From positions 1 to 21,737 of the forward strand of contig JWZX01002647.1 of assembly GCA_001275005.1 (NCBI GenBank): a DNA stretch of 21,737 nucleotides, written 5' to 3'. Source of the stretch: Chrysochromulina tobinii. Taxonomy: Eukaryota; Haptophyta; Prymnesiales; Chrysochromulinaceae. The translations under genes and the position numbers were made by a program. The notes under the pieces were generated by a model, which worked only from the letters and a program-made list of their open reading frames with translations, ran no database searches and had not been told where the DNA came from. Shown piece by piece: positions 8,638 to 18,106 of this stretch (positions are counted from its first letter, which is position 1; the number at the start of each line of letters is the position of its first letter).

Positions 8638-11600
8638 ATGGCTGTTCGGTCAGCGATGCCGCAGCTACGAGACGTGAGCCCGCTGGACTTTGTGCCCAGC
8701 TCCGAATCTCAAGTCCGACCGCATGCTGAGTCGCAGCGTCTCAGTGCGCAGGCGGAGGATGCCCGTGCGCTTGCCCGCGCAACTATGAAGCCGCTGCCAA
8801 AATCTGCAGCGAGGCCTTCCGCGATGAGTGAGCGCCAGCACTCCAGCACAGCGAGCAGCAGCAGCAGCAATCAGTCTCATCGCGGCATGCGGCCACGGCC
8901 TCCGACGGCAAAAGCTACCAACATGGGGCGCGAGTCTCATCGCAGTCAAACCCCAACGCAATCAAGCTACCGAGGTGCTGGACTGTCTAGTTATCGAGGC
9001 GCGCCGCAGCCGCAGCCACGCAACCCTCGACGAAGCAGCATTGGCCCAGATGACGGGGGCGCAGCTGAACGGCAACCGACATTGGCCACGGCTCCGTCGC
9101 TTCCTCCCACAACCGTACTCGCCAGCGCTGCTCCTCCCACGACAGTCTTTGCCACAGCGGTTGCCGGCGCTCCGGCGATCGCCACTGTGGTCGCCATAGC
9201 AGCGCCGCTAGCGCCAACGGCGGTTGTCTCCCACAACATCGACGCACATCACATTGGTTATCAGGTCGACGGTGGCCGCCCCGTCGCCGTCTCCCGCACC
9301 GTATATCCTCGTCCAGAATCCGGCCAACCACTAGCATCAGCTCTGCATGTATCGCAGCGGTCAACCACGTCGCAGTCAACGAAGAGCCCGAGCCGCTCAG
9401 ACTTCAGCGTCAGAGCCACGCTCACAGTTGCAACTGGGCAACCGGCTCCTAAGGAGAGCTGCCTCGCGCCGTCCAGAGCTGGCTCGCGAGCCTCACAGTC
9501 ACCCGAAGCGTTCTTGATTGAGAACGCATCAGCGATTCGCAATCGCATGTTCGGGAATGCGGCGTCGCCTGAGCAACAGACCATGGACCGCACATCGGTG
9601 CTGCCTCCCCCAGGCTCACCCTTGAGGCGCCAGCTGATCGCGTCCTCTTCAGCATCGTCGCCGATGAGCATGCTCAGGCGCACAATGCCGCTGGACACAA
9701 TCACAGAAGTCAACGAGCAGCGAGCAATCAGCCCCCCCCCAGAAGTGCCCGTGACAGCAATTGCAGGCGAGACGCCGCCGGAGGCCCCGGGCCAGGTAGC
9801 CGTAAAGACAGATGCAAGCGAGCCATCCGCTAGCGACGTCACCCAAGTCGCCTTGCCCAGCATCCAAGCGATTCTGAGCAGCGAGCATCTCGCACGTGAG
9901 TATCAGCTGCTCCTGCAAAGACCTATCCTCGCCTCCACCACCGTTACCGCCTCCCCTGCCACCACCGTCCCCGCCTCCACCCTCTCCATCTCTACCACCG
10001 CCACCGCCATCGGCGCCCCCTCCCTCACCACCACGTTCAATGCCGCCGACGATCGCCAGCCGTCCCGGGGGCTCGAGGCCGAGAACGCCAGGCTGAGGAT
10101 GGAGGTGCACGAACTTCGAACAGTGCTGGCGAAGTGCGAGTCGACGACCAAGTCAAGCAGCACGCAGTCAAAATCGATTAGCCTAGCATCACCGATGCCG
10201 ATGACGCCGGAGATGCAAGCATACGTAGTTACCGGCTCATCGATAGCAGCCATCGAGGCGGAGCAGAGTGCGATTCTGCGTCGCTCCGCCGTAAGCCACA
10301 CAGATCAAGTGGCGGCGACTACCTTGAGGCCAGTCATCCTGGCTCCCACGGTGGAGAAGATGCGGCTGCACGACCTGGAAGAACACCGTCGGCTGCTGGC
10401 TGTGCGCGTCATCCAGGCCATGTATCGGGAGTGGAAGGAGGAGCGCCGCCGACGGAGGCAGCCGCGGGGGACGACGAACGACAAAGAAGCAGCCGGGCGC
10501 TCGAAGCAGAAGGCGAATGAGAAAAAGAGTATGGGCCAGCTTGCACTCGCTGCGCGCATGGCCGCGAAGAACAAGACTGAGCCCAGCACAGCGGACAGTG
10601 AGACGGAGCTAAAGAAGCGCGTGCCTACGAGAGCGAGCCGATACATGATGGCTGCCTCGACGTTTGTGCCAAGCAAAGGGCGCGATGCAGATATCAGTCA
10701 GGGACGTCTCGAGCGGATCGTGGGCATACCGCCTGCTCTCGTCTTCAACGCAATGGAGCGCGAGCACGCCTCCGAAACGCTTTTCAGTTCGTTCAGCATC
10801 GATAGCACCACGCCGCGTTCAGAGTGGATGTACGTGCTCTTTGAAGAGGTCGGGTCGCGACCAGACCGTGTCCATGACTGCACACCGGAGCGCGTGGGTT
10901 GGCGACTGCAAGATTTTGTGCTGTGCGACACGGCGCGCCGCGCCTCCCTCACGCTTGAGGAGGTAATTGCAATCCGCCTTTACACTGGGCCCATGAGCGA
11001 GTGGTACAATTATTCGCTGCGCGACAGGCGCAAGGATGAGTTCACGGCTACCATCCACACTATCAACTCAGCAATCGTCAAGCTTTCGACGCTGCAGCAT
11101 GCGGCCACAGTGTATCGGCTTATGACGATCACCAAGCCCATCGACCAGGTGTTCGCCATAGATGAGAGTGGCTCCTGCTGTGGCTTTGAGGTGGGCTTCC
11201 TGTCCACGACGAGCAGTCGGAATGTCGCGTTGCGGCTTTCCGAGACCCGTGTTCACAAGCTAGCACCCGCCGGAAAGCGCCCATCACTCACGGGCGTCGC
11301 CAAGGCAGCCAAGGTTGCTGCTGAACCGGAAAAGAGGACCGTCCTCATGCGCTTGAGGGTAGTGCCTTTCGATCACGCTGGCGATGTGTCGTTCGCTTCA
11401 CAAGTCCCCGCTGAGGGCGAGATTGTCTTCGCGCCGCTGACGACTCTCGAGGTAGTTAGCTTCTATGAGGACGACGCCGACGGAGTCATCATTGCCGACG
11501 TGCGTGCGCGCCGCAGCCATCCAGCACGCACGACTACACAGACTATCGGCAGGATGAAGGCGACGCATGTGGATCTTGTGGACATTATGCTCGACGAGCT

Positions 11601-14529
11601 CAAGGCGGCCGGTGCTCCCGAGCCTTCGCTCCTGCCACTCGCGTGCTTGCAATTGGATCGCAAGGCCGAGGAGCGCAGCTCACAGTACAACCTCCCAGAC
11701 ACATACGTTGAGTACACAGCAACTGCGCTCCAAGTGCACCAGCGCGTCTTGCGCCAACTGAGCGCCGCGTCGAATTGGGCCGACACGAGCGGTAAGGACG
11801 CCTTCAACCGCATGATCGGCGTGATAGCACTGCAGGCGCAGACGGGCGAAATTGAGGCTGCAATCGAGCTCGCGAAGCTCGCTTTCAAGAAGTCTGGGCT
11901 AAACGCAGAGATAACGAACCTTCCCGAAGAACTCGGTCGGGACATCGAGTGGGCGGAGAAGGTGGCCGTCAGCAAGAAGACGAACCAGGCCATGACAGTG
12001 ATCAAGCCCTCGGATGTGAAGAAGATGTTCTCATCCCCAGTACATTTCATTTTGGAGGCGGCCTTGTACTTCTTCAGCTTGGGAGCCGCTCAGCCTTGGC
12101 CACCTCTGATTGCCACGCTCCTCTCCAGGCTCACGCCTGCTGGTCACGTAGCATGGGGCGAACTCATGCGCATGCACCTTGATCGGCAGAAGAAGGTGAT
12201 CAACACCAACGTGCTCGTCTGGAATGAGAAGACGAAGCGCTGGCAGCAAGGGGTCATGTCGGGTAGTGAACGAATGGTTCGCTATGGTCATGAAGAGCGT
12301 GGCGCGGGCTCCATTAAGCACTTGCTTTATCCAGTCGACGCGGGGATCGGTGCTCTATTCAACGAGGTAGTGGGCAGTGGAGACGAGACGCTGGTCAGCA
12401 CGCTTCTCGAGGCAAAGGCGAGCATGCTCTACAGCGACGAGCGCGCCAACTCCACCTTGCACCTGGCGGTCGCGAAGGGCAAAGCAAACGTGTGCAAGCT
12501 GCTGCTCAAGGTCGGCGCTGACATGACGCTGCCGAACGCAGACGGCCTTACACCATGGGATCTCGCCTTGCGCAGCAGCAACCGCGCAGTCGCGACTGTT
12601 CTCAATCCAGGTGCGGTAGACCTGGACTTGGAGGGTCAGGATACGCCGTCGTCAGCGCTCGGTGGCAACCAGCAAGACAAGGACTTGGTCAGAGATCTGC
12701 TCAAGTTTGCCATCGCAGGCGACAAGGAACGTATGAAGAAAGTGATCGAGTCCGCGACTGGCAAAATCGGTGAGATGAACGGTTTCGTGGACATGCCCAA
12801 CAAAGACGAGGTCACGCCTCTCATGTTTGCAGCACACTCGGACGCAGAGGATGCATTGTTATGCACGCGCATCCTCATGGAGAGGGGGGCGTCACAGCTG
12901 AAGATATCGAGGCGAGGATGCACTGCGCTCATGATGGCCGCAGCCGCTGGAAACATCCCCATAGTCAACATCCTGCTGCATCATCGAGCTCAGATTGACC
13001 GGAAGTGTATGGGTGGCTACACAGCTCTGCATCTCGCCATCGAATACGGGCACGCAGAAGTGGCCACGAATCTTATCATCGCCGGTGCGGATGTTAACAC
13101 GAGGCTGGACAATGGCTGGAGCTGCTTGATGACAGCCGCGCATTGCGGAACAGTCGGTGTGCTGAAGGATCTAATCGAGAAGCCTGATGACGCGAACGTC
13201 ACTTTCACGCCGCCAAACGTGGACAAGCAATCGGGCGAGTTCGCCCCAATTCACATGGCCGCATTCCATGGCTTCGCATCAACGTTGATGGAGTTGGTAC
13301 GCCTCGGTGCTGCCATCGACCTGCCCATGAAAAATGGCTGGACCGCGCTCATGATCGCGGCACTGCAGGGGCACAAGGCAGCTTGTGAGGCGCTGCTGCA
13401 GAGCGGCGCGCATATCGATCTTCAATCGCCATTGGACGGCACGACTCCGCTTATGGCCGCAGTGTCCAATCCCTACACTGCCGACTGCGTCGGCCTGCTG
13501 CTCCAGGCGAGCGCAAGCGTGAATCTGCGTGATGGCATGGGTTTGGACGCAATCATGTTCGCCTGTCGCAATGGCCACACGCCTGCCGTGCAGCAGCTGC
13601 TCCGACAGCGTGCGGATGTGAGGCACGCGCGGCCAGGAGGGACGACCGCGCTCATGGATGCGGCAGCGTCGGGCTCGCACGCCATCGTTCGACTGCTATT
13701 GAATGCAAACGCCGAACTCGGCGCTACCGATGAGAACGGCATGAATGCGCTAATGCACTCTGCCAAGGCCGGTCACGAGGAGACCATGCTGCCGCTGCTC
13801 ATAGCAGGCGCGGACGTGACCGCAAAGGACAAGTCATCGCGCTCGGCCCTCTCTCTCGCTCCGTCGAAGCAAGTGGCTAGGCGGTTGCTCGAGGCTGGTG
13901 CGGATGCCGCGCACCTACCGGTGGCGTTCTGCGATGCGCTTGGACTCTCGGCTGCAGACGGCGAGCACAATGGTGCTGCAACTGCGAAGAATGGCACTGC
14001 TGGCCAGAAGGCATCGGGTGCGACCAAAGCCGCGAGCACGCGGGGTTCGGTAGTGGGGGCAAATGTCTCGAATCGAAACACGCTCAGCAACCCGGCTTCC
14101 AAGGGTACACTCAGTGGGACTCGAGGGAGACCTGATTCGGGCAAGGTTCAAGGCGGTGCCGTCGACTTTTTTGCCGTCGCTCCTCCGGACATGTCGGGGA
14201 AGGTCTCCAAGGTCAAACAGGACGTCTCAAGACCTAAGCCAACTATGGCCGACGACCCGGTGTGCGACACACACGCCACGGCGCTCAAACTGCTCAAAGT
14301 TCTGCCTCCTGTGCGCGTCGAGATGCCACTGTTGAAATTGACGAGTGCAAGCGCGAGCGGTAAGGAACTCTTTGCAGCATTAATTGTCCAGCGCGCCTTC
14401 CGAGCATTGAAGCGATACAAACGGAAGGAAGCTAGGCTGGCCTTCTACCAGCCAAAAGGGATGATGGGCCTGATCAAGGTAATGAAGACGTCCGTCTTTC
14501 TCAAGGAGGCTGAGCCCGGCGGGAAGTAG
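8638..14529 (+). CDS. Large IQ / ADP-ribosyltransferase / ankyrin-repeat protein
   Basis: This 1963-residue frame has no introns. The ATG at 8638 is used; two codons earlier is only TTG. Residues 1 to about 570 are Ser/Thr/Pro/Ala-rich and low complexity. An IQ-like helix (VIQAMYREWKEERRRRR) is near 590-607. The ADP-ribosyltransferase domain spans about 760-945 with all three R-S-E elements: Arg827 in VYRLMT, FLSTTSS with the Ser at 856, and E926-G-E928 in PAEGEIVFAPLTTLEV; a helix starting AIRLYTGPMSEWYNY precedes it. E-x-E spacing is typical of enzymes modifying arginine, so arginine mono-ADP-ribosylation is inferred. A helical linker follows, then about 14 ankyrin repeats (about 1235-1760), several near consensus. 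A second IQ-like motif (IVQRAFRALKRYKR) is near 1914-1930. There is no signal peptide or membrane span, so it is cytosolic or cytoskeleton-bound. This reads as a cellular signalling protein, not a secreted toxin. A C9 run near 9732-9740 stays in frame. Confidence 0.9.
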   Translation: MAVRSAMPQLRDVSPLDFVPSSESQVRPHAESQRLSAQAEDARALARATMKPLPKSAARPSAMSERQHSSTASSSSSNQSHRGMRPRPPTAKATNMGRESHRSQTPTQSSYRGAGLSSYRGAPQPQPRNPRRSSIGPDDGGAAERQPTLATAPSLPPTTVLASAAPPTTVFATAVAGAPAIATVVAIAAPLAPTAVVSHNIDAHHIGYQVDGGRPVAVSRTVYPRPESGQPLASALHVSQRSTTSQSTKSPSRSDFSVRATLTVATGQPAPKESCLAPSRAGSRASQSPEAFLIENASAIRNRMFGNAASPEQQTMDRTSVLPPPGSPLRRQLIASSSASSPMSMLRRTMPLDTITEVNEQRAISPPPEVPVTAIAGETPPEAPGQVAVKTDASEPSASDVTQVALPSIQAILSSEHLAREYQLLLQRPILASTTVTASPATTVPASTLSISTTATAIGAPSLTTTFNAADDRQPSRGLEAENARLRMEVHELRTVLAKCESTTKSSSTQSKSISLASPMPMTPEMQAYVVTGSSIAAIEAEQSAILRRSAVSHTDQVAATTLRPVILAPTVEKMRLHDLEEHRRLLAVRVIQAMYREWKEERRRRRQPRGTTNDKEAAGRSKQKANEKKSMGQLALAARMAAKNKTEPSTADSETELKKRVPTRASRYMMAASTFVPSKGRDADISQGRLERIVGIPPALVFNAMEREHASETLFSSFSIDSTTPRSEWMYVLFEEVGSRPDRVHDCTPERVGWRLQDFVLCDTARRASLTLEEVIAIRLYTGPMSEWYNYSLRDRRKDEFTATIHTINSAIVKLSTLQHAATVYRLMTITKPIDQVFAIDESGSCCGFEVGFLSTTSSRNVALRLSETRVHKLAPAGKRPSLTGVAKAAKVAAEPEKRTVLMRLRVVPFDHAGDVSFASQVPAEGEIVFAPLTTLEVVSFYEDDADGVIIADVRARRSHPARTTTQTIGRMKATHVDLVDIMLDELKAAGAPEPSLLPLACLQLDRKAEERSSQYNLPDTYVEYTATALQVHQRVLRQLSAASNWADTSGKDAFNRMIGVIALQAQTGEIEAAIELAKLAFKKSGLNAEITNLPEELGRDIEWAEKVAVSKKTNQAMTVIKPSDVKKMFSSPVHFILEAALYFFSLGAAQPWPPLIATLLSRLTPAGHVAWGELMRMHLDRQKKVINTNVLVWNEKTKRWQQGVMSGSERMVRYGHEERGAGSIKHLLYPVDAGIGALFNEVVGSGDETLVSTLLEAKASMLYSDERANSTLHLAVAKGKANVCKLLLKVGADMTLPNADGLTPWDLALRSSNRAVATVLNPGAVDLDLEGQDTPSSALGGNQQDKDLVRDLLKFAIAGDKERMKKVIESATGKIGEMNGFVDMPNKDEVTPLMFAAHSDAEDALLCTRILMERGASQLKISRRGCTALMMAAAAGNIPIVNILLHHRAQIDRKCMGGYTALHLAIEYGHAEVATNLIIAGADVNTRLDNGWSCLMTAAHCGTVGVLKDLIEKPDDANVTFTPPNVDKQSGEFAPIHMAAFHGFASTLMELVRLGAAIDLPMKNGWTALMIAALQGHKAACEALLQSGAHIDLQSPLDGTTPLMAAVSNPYTADCVGLLLQASASVNLRDGMGLDAIMFACRNGHTPAVQQLLRQRADVRHARPGGTTALMDAAASGSHAIVRLLLNANAELGATDENGMNALMHSAKAGHEETMLPLLIAGADVTAKDKSSRSALSLAPSKQVARRLLEAGADAAHLPVAFCDALGLSAADGEHNGAATAKNGTAGQKASGATKAASTRGSVVGANVSNRNTLSNPASKGTLSGTRGRPDSGKVQGGAVDFFAVAPPDMSGKVSKVKQDVSRPKPTMADDPVCDTHATALKLLKVLPPVRVEMPLLKLTSASASGKELFAALIVQRAFRALKRYKRKEARLAFYQPKGMMGLIKVMKTSVFLKEAEPGGK

Positions 14530-15090
14530 ATGGCGAGATCTCTTGCGCCTTCATCCGTAATCTAGTCATGCACACGCATTCTACCGTGTCCTCGCCGTGC
14601 GCCCGGTTCAACAACGGGGTGCATAAAGTAGAGTCTACTACACTGGGTCACTGCACAGTACATGTACATTAGTGCCGAATTGGCGCCGCGGGGCGCGGGT
14701 AGAACGAGTGCGGTGCGGACTGCGGACTGTCTGCGCCGCAGAGTCCAGAGCGGAGATGCGAGATCCGATCCGCTTAGAGCTGTGGGCGCGTGTAGGACCT
14801 CACATAGCACCACATAGCACTCGTTCTTTTCACTCCGCCCTCCCGCTTCACCGCTTGTCCTTCAGTCGCACGATCTCTCCCGCTCTCATCCTGATCGACA
14901 TGAAGGGCGGACCTGAGCCGCCTGACCGGCGCACAAAGGTCAAAGCGGGTGTCCTTCAAACGCACGAAGATCCGGTATAAGACTATGTCTATGAGAACAA
15001 GCGCCTGGGTCATGCGTTATTCGAGCCTCGGAATCCGTCTAAAACCTCTGCGGCCGGCCCGGCCCTCTGCGCCTCTGGGACGGGAGCGGG

Positions 15091-15138
15091 GAGCCACACC
15101 CGGCGCCGGCCATGGAGCCACACCCGGCGCCGGCCATG
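15091..15138. repeat. 24-bp exact tandem duplication, two copies
   Basis: Copies at 15091-15114 and 15115-15138 are identical and each begins GAGCCACACCCGGCGCC. Each ends in GGCCATG, and the second runs on into further GCGCCGGC palindromic sequence. The flanks do not continue the array. Confidence 0.9.
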
Positions 15139-15452
15139 GCGCCGGCGACAGTGCACACGCCGGCGGCCATGCACTGAGGTGAGGGGTTGGATACATGTAG
15201 TGCGTAGATGGTGCGTGCGTCGTGCGTGCGAAGTCAATACACGTACTGACGTACAGCTTGTCCTAGCTATCTTGGGCGGTCCTCACCAGTGCCGCGTGAT
15301 GTCGATTGTCATATGCCAAAGCAGTGAAATAGATTTACCCCGTAACATAGAGTCGGCATGATTCTGACGACGTCGCAGTTGCTTGATCTACTCGGCTTCG
15401 ATGTGTCAGAAATCACTCAGACGCACATTTACATACTGATTTACTGTGACTA

Positions 15453-15490
15453 GGGGGGGCGGGCGGAAGGGCGACATGCACTTATATATT
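15453..15490 (+). promoter_or_regulatory. Candidate core promoter of the MBD-CXXC gene
   Basis: A GC box-like run GGGGGGCGGGCGG (about 15453-15466) is followed by CACTTATATATTC (15479-15491), a TATA-like element about 58 bases before the ATG. The same CACTTATAT nonamer occurs on the minus strand 74 bases before the coiled-coil gene start. No transcript evidence is available. Confidence 0.4.
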
Positions 15491-15545
15491 CATAACCATT
15501 TACAGCAACTTTTGTGGACTTTCTTGTCGTCGCGACTCGCGTGAC

Positions 15546-17129
15546 ATGGAAGACGCGATCGGAGAGGGTCGGTATGCCGCTACGGCGGCGCGCGCACGCG
15601 CGCGCGGCGGCACGAGTGCCGCAGCTGAGCGAGAGTGTGGCGTCGCGTGCCCTTCCTTGAATAGCGGCGGCCGGCACAAGCCACCAGTGGGAGACAGCCG
15701 GCACAGGCCTCGGCACGCTGGTGGCGCCTATGCCACTCGTGCACTGCCGGAGGAACTGCAAGAGAGCGCTGAGGCAGCTGAAGTATGGGAAGCCGCCAAG
15801 GCCGCCTCGCCAAGATGCCCTCTTGTGGTGGTACGCGGGTGGAAGGTCGAGTGGCGGCCTCGTCCGGGCGGCGGCGGCAAGAAAGGTGACCTGTACCTTT
15901 GGCAGCCAACGGACGGCCATCGCATTAGCGGACGGCCAATCCGCTCGCTGTCAGCGCTGCAGGACGTGCTCACGCTTCGCCAAAAGGCGCAGCGGGACGG
16001 CGCGCCTCCGTGGGTGCCGCCACTGCGCGGCAGCATTGTCAAGGTGCGCACAGGTGTTGCAGACGAGGCCGGTGCTACAGAGGGCAGCGGCACCGCCCAT
16101 CCCCAGGCGGAGGCAGGCACGACGGCGCTAGCAGAGGATGCCACGGATGTAGCGGCGGGGGCGCCAGCATCGACCTTCATCGACCGGGCAACCGCGGAAG
16201 CGGATATGGAGGAGGCGGACGAGGCGAAAGGCGAAGCTGCTGAGGCAGCAGCGGCAGAGGAGGCGACAGCAGCAGGAGCCGAGGACGTGGCGGCGGAGGA
16301 GGTGGCGGAGGAGGATGACGCCGCGTCGGATCAGTGGCAGCGCGCAGAGGTGCGCCGGGTGGAGCCCGGTCTTGGGGGCGACTTCCAGGTAGCACTGCTC
16401 CTTCCTACCGGTGAGACTGACGAAACGTCACTCCGATGGTGCTCGGCCTTCGATGAGGGGATCGAGTGGCAACGGCTTCCCGGGGAGCCTGTCTACCTGC
16501 CGCGGAAGGCGGGCGCACTCGGGCGTGCGTATACGGGCAGGGCGGCCGGTGGGAAGCGTACGCGCCGCTGCGGAGAGTGCGCGGGTTGCATGCGCGACGA
16601 GTGCGGCGAGTGCTCAGCATGCATGGACAAGCCCAAATATGGTGGGCCTGGCCGCATGAAACAGGCCTGTAAGCATAAGGTGTGTGCGCACCCCGTTATG
16701 CCGATGGAGTTCGGCGATGGTGCGGGCGAGGATGAGAATGGCGCGCAGCGTGCCAATGGCGGAGTGCTCTTCAGTCAGGAGGAAGACGACGATGTGCTTG
16801 TTGAGCAGGACGAGGAAGTCGAGGAGGACGAGGGCGCGGCATTCGGGGGCAGCTCCATCAGCGCGAGTGCGGCCGATGCGGCTGCGCAGCTCGAGGTTGA
16901 GATCTCGCGGCTGCGCCGGCAGCTGTGCAAGGCCCATGCTATCGCGAGCAGCTATCGCGACACGGCGCAGGAGATGAGCGCGGCTGCATGCTATCTTTTC
17001 CCCATCGCGCATGCGGCCGTTGCCGTCGCAGGGGGCTCGCTGCAGCCGCCCAGATGCTTCTTCACGCCTCTATCGCCGCTCCCGCCGCTCCCGCCGAAAG
17101 TCGAGGCGCCACGCCCGCGCCGCCGGTAG
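15546..17129 (+). CDS. Methyl-CpG-binding-domain + CXXC zinc-finger chromatin protein
   Basis: This 527-residue nuclear protein is predicted to read CpG DNA. The ATG at 15546 has a good context (G at -3, G at +4). Residues about 95-145 (GWKVEWRPR..., DLYLWQPTDGHRISGRPIRS) fit the methyl-CpG-binding domain pattern. An acidic Glu/Ala-rich stretch follows (about 170-260). Residues 261-310 (QWQRAEVRRVEPG...) look like the second half of a Tudor-like barrel whose first strand may be RGSIVKVRT at 161-169. The CXXC zinc finger is at 342-379: CGECAGC, then CGECSACMDKPKYGGPGRMK and two further cysteines, complete with all eight expected cysteines and the KYGGPGRMKQ loop. After an acidic run comes a short coiled coil (LEVEISRLRRQLCKA) and a Pro-rich end. 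Known CXXC fingers prefer unmethylated CpG and MBDs prefer methylated CpG. No catalytic domain is seen, so it is a reader or recruiter. Confidence 0.88.
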   Translation: MEDAIGEGRYAATAARARARGGTSAAAERECGVACPSLNSGGRHKPPVGDSRHRPRHAGGAYATRALPEELQESAEAAEVWEAAKAASPRCPLVVVRGWKVEWRPRPGGGGKKGDLYLWQPTDGHRISGRPIRSLSALQDVLTLRQKAQRDGAPPWVPPLRGSIVKVRTGVADEAGATEGSGTAHPQAEAGTTALAEDATDVAAGAPASTFIDRATAEADMEEADEAKGEAAEAAAAEEATAAGAEDVAAEEVAEEDDAASDQWQRAEVRRVEPGLGGDFQVALLLPTGETDETSLRWCSAFDEGIEWQRLPGEPVYLPRKAGALGRAYTGRAAGGKRTRRCGECAGCMRDECGECSACMDKPKYGGPGRMKQACKHKVCAHPVMPMEFGDGAGEDENGAQRANGGVLFSQEEDDDVLVEQDEEVEEDEGAAFGGSSISASAADAAAQLEVEISRLRRQLCKAHAIASSYRDTAQEMSAAACYLFPIAHAAVAVAGGSLQPPRCFFTPLSPLPPLPPKVEAPRPRRR

Positions 17130-18106
17130 AGACAGCAAAGAGAAGCAAAGAGAGCCCACACGCCGTCACGCAGTAGCTCCACGCTGTCTACGCTCTGGTT
17201 GGGGTATTTGCCGCGGCCCAGGCCAGCACGCGCCACCACCGCCGCCATCCCGCAGCGCACCACACTGAGTTTTGAATCTGCGTGAACAAGCCACCCCTTG
17301 TAAGTAGTAAGAAACCGCCCCTCTGGTCACTGTGTGAAATACCGTGATTATATACTCCCGAAGTACCTAGCAACCAAGCGGCGAGTATCGAACGAAATCG
17401 GGAACGGCGTAACACTATCGAAACAGCGCGTGCCGCGGGCGGCCGGCAGCACCACCGTTAAGAGTCTCCGATAAGAGTTATCCGAGTGTTACCAGTGGTT
17501 TTCGTTAACGTTATCGTCGCGTGTCTGATATGTGCTTTTCGTTTCGTAGTCCCAAGTCCGCCCCCCCGCCCCAGCAAGTCCGGAAGTCGCGCGCGGGGTC
17601 CGCCGCGGACGAGTCGACTGCGAGTCGAACGTAAATTGACGTAACACGTAAGACGTTCGACCAGTTAATACGTAAATGCGGTGCCGTCTCGGTCGGGCGA
17701 CATCACGCCAGGATTACGATTGTGCCGGCGATCCGAAGCACGCACACATCCGTTCAATGGCACGACGCACCACCCCACACCTGTCAGGGGACGATCACAC
17801 GCGCGTTTACTATATTGTGTATTACGCCACGGCGGGAAACCGAGCTCCGAGGAATACGCCGACGAGTCAACACGTTCGACATTCGCAGCAATCACGAGCG
17901 CTCGCGCGCCACGCGGCACAGCGGCCCACAGGCGCTCGGGAACACCACGAGTGCACATGCGTACAGCCCTCTCTACGCACCCGCCGCCGCCGACGCAACA
18001 CTCTCCGAATCTTCGATCCGAATCTGTGCGGAGGCGCGGCGGCGGCGGCAGGGCTCTGCCGCTGTGGCTACCCACTGCGGGCCGTCCAGACGGCACCGGT
18101 GCGGGC
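17130..18106. other. Convergent tail-to-tail spacer
   Basis: The plus-strand MBD-CXXC gene and minus-strand zuotin gene both end here, so it holds two 3' regions and no expected promoter. It contains an exact 10-bp tandem AGCAAAGAGA (17134-17153) just after the stop, a small inverted repeat GATAA-GAG-TTATC (about 17470-17482), and an AT-richer patch with TACGTAA-like words (about 17630-17675). The frames that cross it are continuations of the antisense shadow of the zuotin gene. I see no tRNA or other RNA gene. Confidence 0.55.

Larger units (their letters stand above)
14530..15545. other. Spacer between the ankyrin and MBD-CXXC genes
   Basis: No protein-like frame. It contains the 3' region of the ankyrin gene, an exact 10-bp tandem repeat CACATAGCAC (14801-14820), a 24-bp tandem duplication rich in GGCGCC/GCCGGC palindromes (15091-15138), a GTGCGTGCGT-rich patch (about 15199-15230), and the promoter of the MBD-CXXC gene at the right end. 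Confidence 0.6.

Noticed and set aside
8385..8639. Start of the coiled-coil protein at the ATG at 8639
   Set aside because: It would overlap the divergent gene's start and consume the whole promoter region; the extra residues look non-coding.
9896..10096. Proline-rich frame (PPPPLPPPLPPP-like) on the plus strand
   Set aside because: It is the out-of-frame reading of a Thr/Ala/Ser-rich low-complexity stretch inside the ankyrin/ART gene.
10960..11440. Secreted ADP-ribosylating toxin
   Set aside because: The domain is inside a huge intronless protein with ankyrin and IQ motifs, no signal peptide and no translocation domain; it fits a cellular enzyme.
14672..15182. Short plus-strand frames between the ankyrin and MBD-CXXC genes
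   Set aside because: About 80-100 codons, built partly from the 24-bp GC tandem and without any domain-like pattern.
17130..18106. tRNA or small structured RNA in the convergent spacer
   Set aside because: Short inverted repeats exist, but no cloverleaf, no paired A/B-box promoters and no recognisable family.
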